From: Gemelliphila asaccharolytica
Lineage (GTDB): Bacteria; Bacillota; Bacilli; Staphylococcales; Gemellaceae
Direction: 5' to 3'
Assembly (NCBI RefSeq): GCF_001553005.1
Contig: NZ_KQ959873.1
Location: forward strand, 1 to 21,190
DNA length: 21,190 nt
The notes under the pieces were generated by a model. The model saw only the letters and a list, made by a program, of their open reading frames with translations. It was not told the origin of the DNA and did not search any database. Positions 1 to 7,552 of this stretch are shown here, one piece after another (within the stretch, counting starts at the first letter, position 1; each line of letters begins with the position of its first letter). The translations under genes and the position numbers were made by a program.

Positions 1-272
1 TTAAACCAGTACCATTCTCCATTTATTTGTCCCCATTCATTTGCTGGGTAACTTCCGTCAGAATTTTGGTACCACCAACCTACCGAATTTTTAATCCATC
101 CATTATTTTCTAAATTTTTTTCTGTAGCACTTGCTGAAAAGCTAGGTATCACCATACTAAAAGCTATCAAACATGGAGCTAGACATTTTTTTATTTTTCT
201 ATACCCATATTTTGGCTTTTTAGTTATTTGCAAATTTTTTTTAACTTTTAAAAACTCTTTGAATTTTTTCAT
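1..272 (-). CDS. Secreted choline-binding protein, N-terminal part (cut by window edge)
   Basis: The reading frame starts at ATG 270-272 behind a clear AAGGAG site and runs off the left edge, so only about 90 N-terminal residues are visible. It has a long basic N-region with the stretch KYGYRKIKK, then a hydrophobic core (CLAPCLIAFSMVIPS) and a likely signal peptidase site after SASA. Mature sequence begins with a CW repeat: GWIKNSVGWWYQNSDGSYP followed by NEWGQINGEWYWF. That aromatic/Gly pattern is characteristic of choline-binding (or closely related glucan-binding) repeats. Known family role: non-covalent attachment to phosphocholine on teichoic acids. The catalytic or adhesive part lies outside the window. 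The KYGYRK segment just before the hydrophobic core could be a divergent YSIRK-type secretion motif; that is inference. Presence of a licABC locus nearby supports choline as the ligand. Confidence 0.8.
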   Translation of the reverse strand, partial: MKKFKEFLKVKKNLQITKKPKYGYRKIKKCLAPCLIAFSMVIPSFSASATEKNLENNGWIKNSVGWWYQNSDGSYPANEWGQINGEWYWF

Positions 273-300
273 TTTTTCTCCTTCTTCTCCCTACTTTAAA

Positions 301-309
301 AGTATATCA
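301..309 (-). promoter_or_regulatory. Extended -10 promoter of the left-edge choline-binding protein
   Basis: Read on the minus strand this is TGATATACT, an extended -10 (TGn plus TATACT), about 28 bases upstream of the ATG at 272. The -35 region is only T/A-rich (TTTATA at about 17 bases). The rest of 273-508 has no other feature I can support, and no clear hairpin terminator for folP. Confidence 0.5.
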
Positions 310-508
310 AAAATAAAAACAGTTATAAATATCAAAATAAAAAAATATCAACCTCAAAAATTAGTATTTTTTAAATTTTGTGTTGATATTTCTTATTTTT
401 ATTTTTTCTTTGATTTTAAAACTGGTTTACTCTCTAAATCGCTTATCAACTATTATATAGTAAGACCAAAATTTTTTAAAATATTTTATAGGTAGATTTT
501 TGCACAAC

Positions 509-1312
509 CTATTTTTCTAAAAATTTTATTGTATCTATCATTTCTTTCATAATTTTTACATTATGAACTCTTACTATTTTCGCTCCTCTATGTATAGCTT
601 CTAAAGAAAGAGTAGCACTAACTATATCTCTTTGTTTAGGTAAGGTATTTCCTCCTAAAATAAAATCTGTTGTTCTTTTTCTACTTGCAGCATATAAGAT
701 TGTATAGCCTAGCTGATTTATCTGGTTTAACATTTTTGTAATCAATAAATTTTCCTTTGCTCCCTTATTAAATCCAATTCCTGGATCTACTATGATGTTT
801 TCTTTTTTCAAACCTGCCTTATGACATATATCTATTCTTTCTTTTAACCCTTCTAAAACAGAAAAAATTTCTTCCCCTTCTTTTACTCCTTCATTATGCA
901 TGATTACGATAGGAACATCATATTTTACAGCAACTTCTGCCATATTATTTCCTTTTGCACCATAAACATCATTTAATATATCTGCTCCACATTGCATTGC
1001 AATTTCAGCCACTTCTTTTTTATATGTGTCGACACTGATTAATATATCAGGAAATTCTTTTCTTATGTCTGGTAGAATTTGCTTTAATCTCGTGATTTCT
1101 TCTTCTTTTGATATGGTAGTAGCTGTTGGTCCAGTAGATTCACACCCGATATCTATTATATCCGCTCCTTCATTTATCATTTTTTTCACTTGATTAATAG
1201 CACTTTCCTTATCAAAAAAATCTCCACCATCTGAAAAAGAGTCCGGTGTGAAATTTAATATTCCCATAATTAAATATTTTTTTTCTTTTATTAATTTTTC
1301 TATTTTATTCAT
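509..1312 (-). CDS. folP: Dihydropteroate synthase
   Basis: Condenses 6-hydroxymethyl-dihydropterin pyrophosphate with p-aminobenzoate to dihydropteroate in the cytoplasm; it is the sulfonamide target. The 267-residue length is normal. Visible family motifs are MGILNFTPDSFSDGG (residues 16-30), NDVYG, IVIMHN, IIVDPGIGFNKG (pterin-binding region), AASRKR, and VRVHNV near the end. Loop 2 is unusual: the family's GGESTRPG reads GCESTGPT (56-63), so the usual Arg is Gly. The gene lies 6 bases downstream of folC and is clearly co-transcribed with it. The ATG at 1312 has only a weak TAGG-type site overlapping the folC stop, so translational coupling is likely. Assignment is secure; full activity with the loop change is untested. 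Confidence 0.93.
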   Translation of the reverse strand: MNKIEKLIKEKKYLIMGILNFTPDSFSDGGDFFDKESAINQVKKMINEGADIIDIGCESTGPTATTISKEEEITRLKQILPDIRKEFPDILISVDTYKKEVAEIAMQCGADILNDVYGAKGNNMAEVAVKYDVPIVIMHNEGVKEGEEIFSVLEGLKERIDICHKAGLKKENIIVDPGIGFNKGAKENLLITKMLNQINQLGYTILYAASRKRTTDFILGGNTLPKQRDIVSATLSLEAIHRGAKIVRVHNVKIMKEMIDTIKFLEK

Positions 1313-1318
1313 TTTTAC

Positions 1319-2734
1319 CTACTTTTCTAATATATATTTTCTTACTTCAGATATAAGATATAGTGAACCACTAATTATAAATGTTTCTTGCTCTTTTAAT
1401 TTAGGTAGCAAATCTTCTAAAGCTATCTTATAGTCATCATATTCTTTTACTTGTTTTTTGAAACTTTTTGCTAATTTTTCTAGATTAGTTTTTTTTATCT
1501 GAATAGGAACATTAACAACATAGAATTCTGCATTTATAGTTGATAATTTTTCAATCATTTTTTCATAGTTTTTATCTTCTAAAATACCAACTAATATTTT
1601 TAAATTTCTTAGTTTGCTTTTTTTTATGTATTTTACTAAACTTTCTATTCCATCCAAATTATGAGCACCATCTATTAATATATTTGTTTTTATCCACTCT
1701 AATCTGCCAAGCCAAAATGTTTCTTCTAGTCCTTCTTTTATTTCTAAATCTGTTAAATATATTATATTTTTATCTCTAAGTGTTAAAATAGCTTCTAATG
1801 CTAAACTTGCATTATAAATCTGATATTCACCTAACATCTTGATTTTTATATTTCTTATGTTTTTATATGAAAATTTATTATATTTTACATTTATTTCTTC
1901 TAATTTTATGTCATTTAAATTTATAATTTTTAAACTAGCATTTTTTTCATCGGCAATTTTTTTTATAACTTCTATAGCACTTTTTTTATTATTTTGAACT
2001 ATTACACAATCATTTTCTATAATTATTCCTGCTTTTTCATAGGCTATTTTTTCTATTGTATCACCTAATATTTTTGTATGGTCTAAAGCTATTTTTGAAA
2101 TTATTGATATGCATTTTTCACTAAAAATGTTGGTAGCATCAAATCTCCCACCGAGTCCTACTTCCATAATTGCAAAATCTACTTTATTTTTTTCAAAATA
2201 TAAAATTGCTATTATTGTTAAAATTTCAAAAACTGTAATTCTATCATCTTCACTTTTGAAATTTTTATTCCATATATCTAGTATTTTATTATATGTATCA
2301 TACATTTCTACAAAACTGATATATTTATCATCTATTCTTATTCTATCGTTAAAGCTTTCCATACTAGGACTTACATACATTCCTACTCTATACCTTTTTT
2401 TTAGAATACTATTTATATAAGAAGCAACAGACCCTTTACCATTAGTCCCAGCAATATGAATTACTTTTAATTTTTTTTCAGGATTTCCTAAAATTTTAAG
2501 AATATTTTTAATTCTATGAAGTCCTAATTTCATTCCACTTCTTTCTATTTTAGAAACCCTATTTATTATTAAATCTTCTGCTATTAGTTCTAATATAAAA
2601 TTTATTTCACTTTTATTTATATTTTTTAAATCTCTATAAATTTTTTCTTTATCATTAGAGCTAAAAGCACTCTCAACTTCTTTTGTATAGTTATTACTTT
2701 CTATTAATTTTTTTTTGTAAAATTCTAAGTTCAT
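1319..2734 (-). CDS. folC: Folylpolyglutamate synthase / dihydrofolate synthase
   Basis: ATP-dependent Mur-ligase-family enzyme that adds glutamate to dihydropteroate and/or folates. The ATP loop GTNGKGS is at about residues 96-102. YVSPSM, FNDRI, IMEVGLGGRFDATN, DHTKILGDTI and EKAGI follow as expected, and the C-terminal domain carries LIDGAHNLDG. I place the start at ATG 2734, 8 bases behind AGGAG; the frame stays open seven codons upstream but only to a TTG with no ribosome site. This gives 471 residues, longer than the usual 420-440. The excess is a roughly 55-residue N-terminal stretch before the canonical start (LGLHRIKNIL). It is a charged, probably helical segment that I do not recognise. 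folC and folP form a two-gene folate operon. Confidence 0.92.
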   Translation of the reverse strand: MNLEFYKKKLIESNNYTKEVESAFSSNDKEKIYRDLKNINKSEINFILELIAEDLIINRVSKIERSGMKLGLHRIKNILKILGNPEKKLKVIHIAGTNGKGSVASYINSILKKRYRVGMYVSPSMESFNDRIRIDDKYISFVEMYDTYNKILDIWNKNFKSEDDRITVFEILTIIAILYFEKNKVDFAIMEVGLGGRFDATNIFSEKCISIISKIALDHTKILGDTIEKIAYEKAGIIIENDCVIVQNNKKSAIEVIKKIADEKNASLKIINLNDIKLEEINVKYNKFSYKNIRNIKIKMLGEYQIYNASLALEAILTLRDKNIIYLTDLEIKEGLEETFWLGRLEWIKTNILIDGAHNLDGIESLVKYIKKSKLRNLKILVGILEDKNYEKMIEKLSTINAEFYVVNVPIQIKKTNLEKLAKSFKKQVKEYDDYKIALEDLLPKLKEQETFIISGSLYLISEVRKYILEK

Positions 2735-2759
2735 TTTTTTATCTCCTAATAACAAACTA

Positions 2760-2788
2760 ATTTTACTACGAATTTCTTAAAAATGAAA
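2760..2788 (-). promoter_or_regulatory. Possible promoter for folC-folP
   Basis: On the minus strand, TTTCAT (2783-2788) and TAAAAT (2760-2765) are 17 bases apart, followed by a short leader to the AGGAG of folC. Both hexamers deviate from consensus, so this is tentative. It lies just downstream of the symporter terminator, where a promoter is needed. Confidence 0.35.
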
Positions 2789-2806
2789 GTTTTATAATCA
2801 AATAAT

Positions 2807-2850
2807 AAAAAAAGATATACAAAATATATAAATTATTGTATATCTTTTTT
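2807..2850 (-). terminator. Rho-independent terminator of the symporter gene
   Basis: Perfect 15-base inverted repeat: arm AAAAAAGATATACAA on the plus strand (ends 2822), 13-base loop, arm TTGTATATCTTTTTT (2836-2850). The A-tract on the plus-strand left side gives the U-tract on the minus-strand transcript. It sits 6 bases past the symporter stop. Confidence 0.8.
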
Positions 2851-2855
2851 GTTAA

Positions 2856-4040
2856 TTATGCTTTTTTAAAAAATTTTTGATTGACTTTATCTACTATAGA
2901 AGCAAGTGCTGCATCTCCAGATATATTACATGCTGTACCTAAACTATCTTGAGCTATATAAAGTGCGATCATAAGTGATAACATTATTTCATTAAATCCT
3001 AAAATAGACTGTAACACCCCTAAAGCTGCCATTACTGCTCCACCAGGAACTCCAGGTGCTGCTACCATAGTTACTCCTAACATTATAATGAAATGTGCCA
3101 TCATAGCTGCTGGTGGGAAAGTTCCTGCGTGTTGTAACCAAAATACAGCACTAGCACAAGTTGTTAATGTAATTGTACTACCTGAAAGGTGAATTGTTGC
3201 AAATAGTGGTATTGTAAAATTAGCAACAGATTTATCTACACCCATTTTTTTAGTACATTCTAAAGTTACTGGTATAGTTGCTGCAGATGATTGAGTTCCG
3301 ACTGCTGTAGCGTATGCAGGTAGTATTTTTACAAGCATAGCAAATGGATTTTTTTTGTTTAATCCTCCACCTACTGAATACTGCAATATTAATATAAATA
3401 TGTGTAATAAAATAATAACAACAAAAACATAAAGGAAAATTTTTAAAATTTTAAATACTTCTCCTGATACTGTTATATTTGCAAAAACTCCCATGATGTA
3501 AAAAGGTAATAAAGGTATTATCATTTTATTTAATAATAAACTTATTATCTCTCCAAACTCGTCAAAGGCTTTTTTCATTCCTTTTAATTTTAGTGATGAT
3601 ATCCCTATCCCTATAACAAAAGATAAAATAAGGGCAGTTGTTACACTAAATACAGGAAGCATTTCTATTTTTATATATCCTGAAAGTAAAAGTTCCTCTG
3701 GATTTTCTAAACTTGCTAATGTCGCACCACTTAAAATACTAGGAAGGACATTTTTTGCAACTAAAAAGGCTATTGTTCCTGCTATAACTGTAGATACATA
3801 AGCAATTAATGTTGAAGCTCCTAAAAGCTTACCAGCATTTCCTGCTACTTGACTAATACCAGGCACAATAAAGCCGACAATAATAAGTGGAATAACAAAT
3901 CCTAAAAATGAACTAAAAATTCCAGAAAATGTAACTAACACCTTAATTATATATACAGGTAAAATTTTACCAAACACAATTCCAAGAATAATACCTAAAA
4001 TTAATTTTGCTAATAAAGGTAATTTTTTATAAAGACTCAT
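2856..4040 (-). CDS. Sodium:amino acid/dicarboxylate symporter (DAACS family)
   Basis: Integral membrane secondary transporter of the glutamate/dicarboxylate:cation symporter fold, 394 residues with many hydrophobic segments across the whole length. The serine-rich re-entrant hairpin is seen as AVGTQSSAATIPVTLE. The second hairpin region is APGVPGGAVMAALGVL, and the substrate/Na+ helix as AQDSLGTACNISGDAA. In acidic-substrate members the last motif normally carries an Arg that binds the side-chain carboxylate (D..RT..N..GD). Here that position is not Arg (DSLGT), which is closer to neutral amino acid carriers such as SstT, so serine/threonine-type uptake is at least as likely as glutamate or C4-dicarboxylate; that is inference. 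It is a single-gene transcription unit with its own promoter, good AAGGAG site and terminator. Confidence 0.85.
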   Translation of the reverse strand: MSLYKKLPLLAKLILGIILGIVFGKILPVYIIKVLVTFSGIFSSFLGFVIPLIIVGFIVPGISQVAGNAGKLLGASTLIAYVSTVIAGTIAFLVAKNVLPSILSGATLASLENPEELLLSGYIKIEMLPVFSVTTALILSFVIGIGISSLKLKGMKKAFDEFGEIISLLLNKMIIPLLPFYIMGVFANITVSGEVFKILKIFLYVFVVIILLHIFILILQYSVGGGLNKKNPFAMLVKILPAYATAVGTQSSAATIPVTLECTKKMGVDKSVANFTIPLFATIHLSGSTITLTTCASAVFWLQHAGTFPPAAMMAHFIIMLGVTMVAAPGVPGGAVMAALGVLQSILGFNEIMLSLMIALYIAQDSLGTACNISGDAALASIVDKVNQKFFKKA

Positions 4041-4082
4041 GATTTTCTCCTTTTTTTTATTTTTATTTGTACTCCTGAAAAA

Positions 4083-4122
4083 TACATATGTACATTATAT
4101 ATCAGTTTCATTATTTTGTAAA
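4083..4122 (-). promoter_or_regulatory. Near-consensus sigma-A promoter of the symporter, with a palindrome at the start site
   Basis: On the minus strand, TTTACA (4117-4122) and TATAAT (4094-4099) are separated by exactly 17 bases. Just downstream is the perfect 10-base palindrome TACATATGTA (4083-4092), near the predicted transcription start. It could be a small operator, or chance in AT-rich DNA. Confidence 0.75.
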
Positions 4123-4349
4123 GAAAAAATCTAAAAATTTAAAATTTTTTGTTTTTTATAATATTTTTTGTTTTAATTGATATATTAGTATTTTCATAAG
4201 TATTGTGACCTATTATATACTTAAAAATAAAATTTGTAAACTATAAATTAATTAATTTTTTAAAATTTTCTGAACTTTTAGTTATTTTAAGTTAATTATC
4301 TAACACTATTTATTTTTATATTTATCTTATATATTATTATTAAATTAAA
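4123..4349. other. Intergenic spacer without recognised features
   Basis: A very AT-rich stretch between the symporter promoter and the terminator of the glycosyltransferase operon. I see no open reading frame with a ribosome site, no RNA gene and no repeat. Confidence 0.5.
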
Positions 4350-4350
4350 A

Positions 4351-4377
4351 AAACTTTGAGAAATTATCTCAAAGTTT
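4351..4377 (-). terminator. Rho-independent terminator of the GT2-GT4-sulfotransferase-GT2 operon
   Basis: The 11-base perfect stem AAACTTTGAGA (4351-4361) / TCTCAAAGTTT (4367-4377) has a 5-base loop and overlaps the last gene's stop codon by two bases. On the minus strand the stem is followed by a run of U. It closes the operon that begins at 8542. Confidence 0.85.
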
Positions 4378-5407
4378 ACTTTAAATACTCTATATTTTTT
4401 TCTTTTAAATAGATCTTTTTCCATTTGAAGCCTTGCATTAAACCTTCAATACTGCCAAATCCATAACTTATATGAATTAAGAATATCAAAAGTGGCAATA
4501 AAAAATTATATTTATTATTTTCATTCTTAAATATTGTGTAAATACTTAAAAAAATTATAGGTATAAAATAGCACAATAACAATATTATAAGTGGTAAATA
4601 GGTAAATATCGTTAAAAATAATGTTAAAATTAATGCTAAAACAAAACAAAAAGGTGCGAAATGGAATATTGAAAAACATTTTGGATAAATATGACTAACT
4701 CTTCCTATCCAAAGTCCATTTGAAAATTTCTGTTTCAACATTTTTTTAAAATTAGGTCTTGTATATTGATAAGAAAGAATATTATTATTATAAGCTATCT
4801 TATAACCATGTTTTCTTATTCTATAATGAAGCTCATTGTCCTCTACTCTTCCTACTTTTTCATCTAAAAGACCAACTCGTTCAAAAACTTCTCTTTTATA
4901 CATCCCTTGAAAAACACTTTTTACGTATTTTATTTTATTGTTATCAGATTTTTTCCTATAATTAGCTATTCCACTTCCAAAAACATTTTCTTCTACCAAT
5001 AACAATGTCTTGGAAAAAGCATCATCATTTTCTATTATATTAGGTCTTGGACCACCACAAACTTTTTCTCCACTTTCTATAGTTTTTACATTTTGATAAA
5101 TAAAATCCTTTGTTATATGTGAATGACAGTCTACCTTTAAAAAAGCTTCTCCTGTTGCTTTTTTTATTCCTATATTCATTCCAGCAGAAAGAATTTTTTT
5201 AGGATTTTTTAATAATAAAATTTTCCTAAACTCTTTGTTACTTTTTTTAAATTTTTCTAATATATCAAAGCTTTTATCATCAGACATTCCATCTATAAAA
5301 ATTAGTTCTATTTTTTCTTTCGGATAAGTTTGGTTTTTAAAATCTTCTATAAGTTTTGGTAGGTACTTTTCTTCATTCAATAATCCTACAATCACTGAAA
5401 CTATCAT
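4376..5407 (-). CDS. Family 2 glycosyltransferase, ExoA-like, with C-terminal membrane segments
   Basis: Probably transfers a sugar from a nucleotide donor to a lipid-linked glycan at the inner membrane face. The N-terminal GT-A domain begins SVIVGLLNEEKYLPKLI (about 4-20). The first acid cluster is FIDGMSDD (38-44), the DxD-type site is KVDCHSH (91-97), and the putative catalytic acidic motif is GRVEDNELHYRIR (186-198). After about residue 245 there are three or so hydrophobic segments, typical of the succinoglycan ExoA type. 343 residues is normal. The start is fixed by an in-frame TAG just two codons upstream; the ribosome site is weak, so it probably relies on the preceding gene, which ends 8 bases earlier. 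Last gene of its operon. Donor and linkage cannot be read from sequence. Confidence 0.85.
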   Translation of the reverse strand: MIVSVIVGLLNEEKYLPKLIEDFKNQTYPKEKIELIFIDGMSDDKSFDILEKFKKSNKEFRKILLLKNPKKILSAGMNIGIKKATGEAFLKVDCHSHITKDFIYQNVKTIESGEKVCGGPRPNIIENDDAFSKTLLLVEENVFGSGIANYRKKSDNNKIKYVKSVFQGMYKREVFERVGLLDEKVGRVEDNELHYRIRKHGYKIAYNNNILSYQYTRPNFKKMLKQKFSNGLWIGRVSHIYPKCFSIFHFAPFCFVLALILTLFLTIFTYLPLIILLLCYFIPIIFLSIYTIFKNENNKYNFLLPLLIFLIHISYGFGSIEGLMQGFKWKKIYLKEKNIEYLK

Positions 5408-5415
5408 TTTCTATT

Positions 5416-6447
5416 CTAAAAAGCATTATCATGCAATATTACTTTTTTATCTGTAATATATAGATAATCTTGTAATTCCCTTTCTATTATTTTTACTTCT
5501 TCTTTATACATTTCATTTTCATAAATTTTTATGTTTCTTATAGATATATCTGGATTAAAATATCTTCTTTTGTACTTATGATTATCTTTTTCTAAATTAA
5601 GATATTTTTCAATATCAGAAACAGTTTTATCATAATAAAATACTAAATCTTCAAAATTTATATAAAGACAATCTATATTTTTTCTTTCGGCTTCCCTCAT
5701 ATTTTTATAATATTTACAAAATTCATTTACATCTAAAGGATAAAGTACAGGAACTTCTTTAGGTGTCCAGACATACTTATTCATTATAAATACATCTCTG
5801 GGATCTCTTTTTACAATAATAGTTTTTATATCAAGATATTTTTGATATTTTTTTATTCTATGGGCATTATGAGGTAAAATAAATTGATCTAATACTATAT
5901 TTTTTTTATTTGAATTTTGGTTTAAAAGACTTATAAAGTCTAAAATAAATTTACTTGTATATCTATAAAAATCTTCTTCTTTTATAAATGAATATTCAAT
6001 ATTAAATTTATCTAATTTATCAGGTTTTTTTAAAATTTTTCTTATTTTATTTTTTATAGCTCTTTTATAAAGTTTATATCCCTTATATTTTTCATGATAA
6101 TACCAAACTCCGATAAAATTAGAAGTTTTTATATTTTCTATATAGTTTTCAAGCAATTCTAAGTATTTTTTTGACACATTTTTCTTATAATTTCCCGGCC
6201 AATATCCTCTAAGAGAATATAAATCTGTCATTTCTTTTCTAAAAGTTTTTATTGCTTCATCACTTCTTAAAGCATTATTATTTAAGAGAAGTTTATCTTC
6301 AAAATCAAATACTCCAAAAGGCATATGCATAAATATATACTCAAAGTCCTTATTATCTACATTTATGTTATCATATTCTCTAAGTAAATCTCCTACTGCA
6401 GAAGATCCGCTTCCCATATATCCTGTAGGTACTATTATTTTAGTCAT
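5416..6447 (-). CDS. Sulfotransferase-like P-loop protein of the glycan operon
   Basis: 343 residues from ATG 6447 (AAGGA 8 bases upstream); it overlaps the previous gene's end by 8 bases, implying coupling. The N-terminus has the nucleotide-binding loop TGYMGSGSSAVGDLL (about 8-22), matching the 5'-phosphosulfate loop of PAPS-dependent sulfotransferases. TIIVKRDPRDVF (about 209-220) matches the 3'-phosphate-binding motif (RDPRD with an Arg/Ser pattern). No signal peptide or membrane segment is visible, so it is cytoplasmic. The expected reaction is transfer of sulfate from PAPS to a sugar hydroxyl. Sulfotransferase genes are uncommon in phosphocholine-polymer clusters. The same fold contains other P-loop transferases and kinases, so sulfation is inference from two motifs plus a location among glycosyltransferases. 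Confidence 0.7.
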   Translation of the reverse strand: MTKIIVPTGYMGSGSSAVGDLLREYDNINVDNKDFEYIFMHMPFGVFDFEDKLLLNNNALRSDEAIKTFRKEMTDLYSLRGYWPGNYKKNVSKKYLELLENYIENIKTSNFIGVWYYHEKYKGYKLYKRAIKNKIRKILKKPDKLDKFNIEYSFIKEEDFYRYTSKFILDFISLLNQNSNKKNIVLDQFILPHNAHRIKKYQKYLDIKTIIVKRDPRDVFIMNKYVWTPKEVPVLYPLDVNEFCKYYKNMREAERKNIDCLYINFEDLVFYYDKTVSDIEKYLNLEKDNHKYKRRYFNPDISIRNIKIYENEMYKEEVKIIERELQDYLYITDKKVILHDNAF

Positions 6448-7549
6448 TATCAATTTCCTTCAATAATTCTTTTATTTTTTTTATTTGTTCTTCAATACTG
6501 TATTTTTTTACAAAATCAAGGCAGACTTCTTTTTGAATTTTTCTTTTTTCTCTAGGTAAAAGCAATTCACTAAAAAGATAATTTTCTATTTTCTTATCAC
6601 TTTCACTTACAAAACCACATTTCCCTTCGTTTGAAAGTTCTTCGCTTCCTCCAACTTTAGTTGATACAAAACCTACTCCAAGAGCTAATCCCTCTACAAA
6701 TACAGTAGGAAATCCTTCAGCTTCTGATGTTAAAGTAACAAATGAAGCTTTTTTTATATAAGGATAAGGATTTTTTTTATAACCTAAAATAAACATTTTC
6801 TCTGATAAACAATGTTTTTTTATAAAATTTTTAAGCCAATTTTCTAATTCACCTTCACCTATAAAATAAATTTTTTTATCTAGTCCTCTTTTTATAAGAG
6901 AAAGATATATATTAGCTAATCTCTTAACTCCCTTTGCTTCTTCTAATCTACCTATAAATAATAAACTATCCTCTTCAAAATTAATATTTTCTTTCGCTTT
7001 TTCTCTCATGGTTAAAAAATCATAACCATTATAAATTGTAACTATTTTATCTTTATATTCTGGATAAACTTCTTCGATACTTTCTCTTGTTTTTTTAGAG
7101 ATAGCAACTATTTTATTTACATATTTTAAAGATTTTCTATATTTTTCTCTATTTTTTTTCTCTTTTTCATCTAAAAGATTTTCTATACTACCGTGATTAT
7201 ATGCTATACTTTTAACTTTTTTATCCATCAAATATGCAGGATAAAGATAATTAAAAGCTATTTCATAGTCATATTTTTTTTTTACACGCATTTTTTTCAT
7301 TAACATTGGTGCTATCTCAAAAAAAATTCTACTTATTAAATAAGGTATTCTTTTTTTATTTATTTTATCGAGAACTGGATATAATAAATTTACATTGTCT
7401 CCAAAATTTTCTATATGATTTTTATATTTCATTACCTCTAATATATCAATTTCATAATCTTTTGATAAATTTCTTGTAATATTTGCTAGTATTTTTTCAC
7501 TTCCTCCCCCACTTGTTGCAGTCCAAGGAATAAATAATATTTTTTTCAT
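6440..7549 (-). CDS. Family 4 glycosyltransferase (GT-B fold)
   Basis: Retaining glycosyltransferase expected to extend the lipid-linked repeat unit in the cytoplasm. 369 residues. The N-terminal Rossmann part begins MKKILFIPWTATSGGGSEK with a glycine-rich acceptor loop. The C-terminal donor domain shows FIGRLEEAKGVKRL (198-211) and the family's E-x7-E motif as EGFPTVFVE (E278, E286). The start has an AGGTAA-like site within the end of the preceding GT2, three bases away. The downstream sulfotransferase-like gene overlaps its end. Donor sugar not predictable. Confidence 0.86.
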   Translation of the reverse strand: MKKILFIPWTATSGGGSEKILANITRNLSKDYEIDILEVMKYKNHIENFGDNVNLLYPVLDKINKKRIPYLISRIFFEIAPMLMKKMRVKKKYDYEIAFNYLYPAYLMDKKVKSIAYNHGSIENLLDEKEKKNREKYRKSLKYVNKIVAISKKTRESIEEVYPEYKDKIVTIYNGYDFLTMREKAKENINFEEDSLLFIGRLEEAKGVKRLANIYLSLIKRGLDKKIYFIGEGELENWLKNFIKKHCLSEKMFILGYKKNPYPYIKKASFVTLTSEAEGFPTVFVEGLALGVGFVSTKVGGSEELSNEGKCGFVSESDKKIENYLFSELLLPREKRKIQKEVCLDFVKKYSIEEQIKKIKELLKEIDND

Positions 7550-7552
7550 ATT

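Noticed and set aside
304..351. Three TTGATAT copies upstream of the left choline-binding gene
   Set aside because: They are spaced irregularly (25 and 16 bases) in extremely AT-rich DNA, and one is part of the extended -10; no convincing operator array.
259..495. Plus-strand open frame of 78 codons
   Set aside because: It overlaps the start and promoter of the minus-strand choline-binding gene, is dominated by Phe/Lys/Ile from T/A runs, and has no ribosome site.
5416..6447. Kinase identity for the P-loop protein
   Set aside because: The loop GYMGSGSSAV lacks the GK[S/T] of a classical Walker A kinase, and the later RDPRD motif fits sulfotransferases better.
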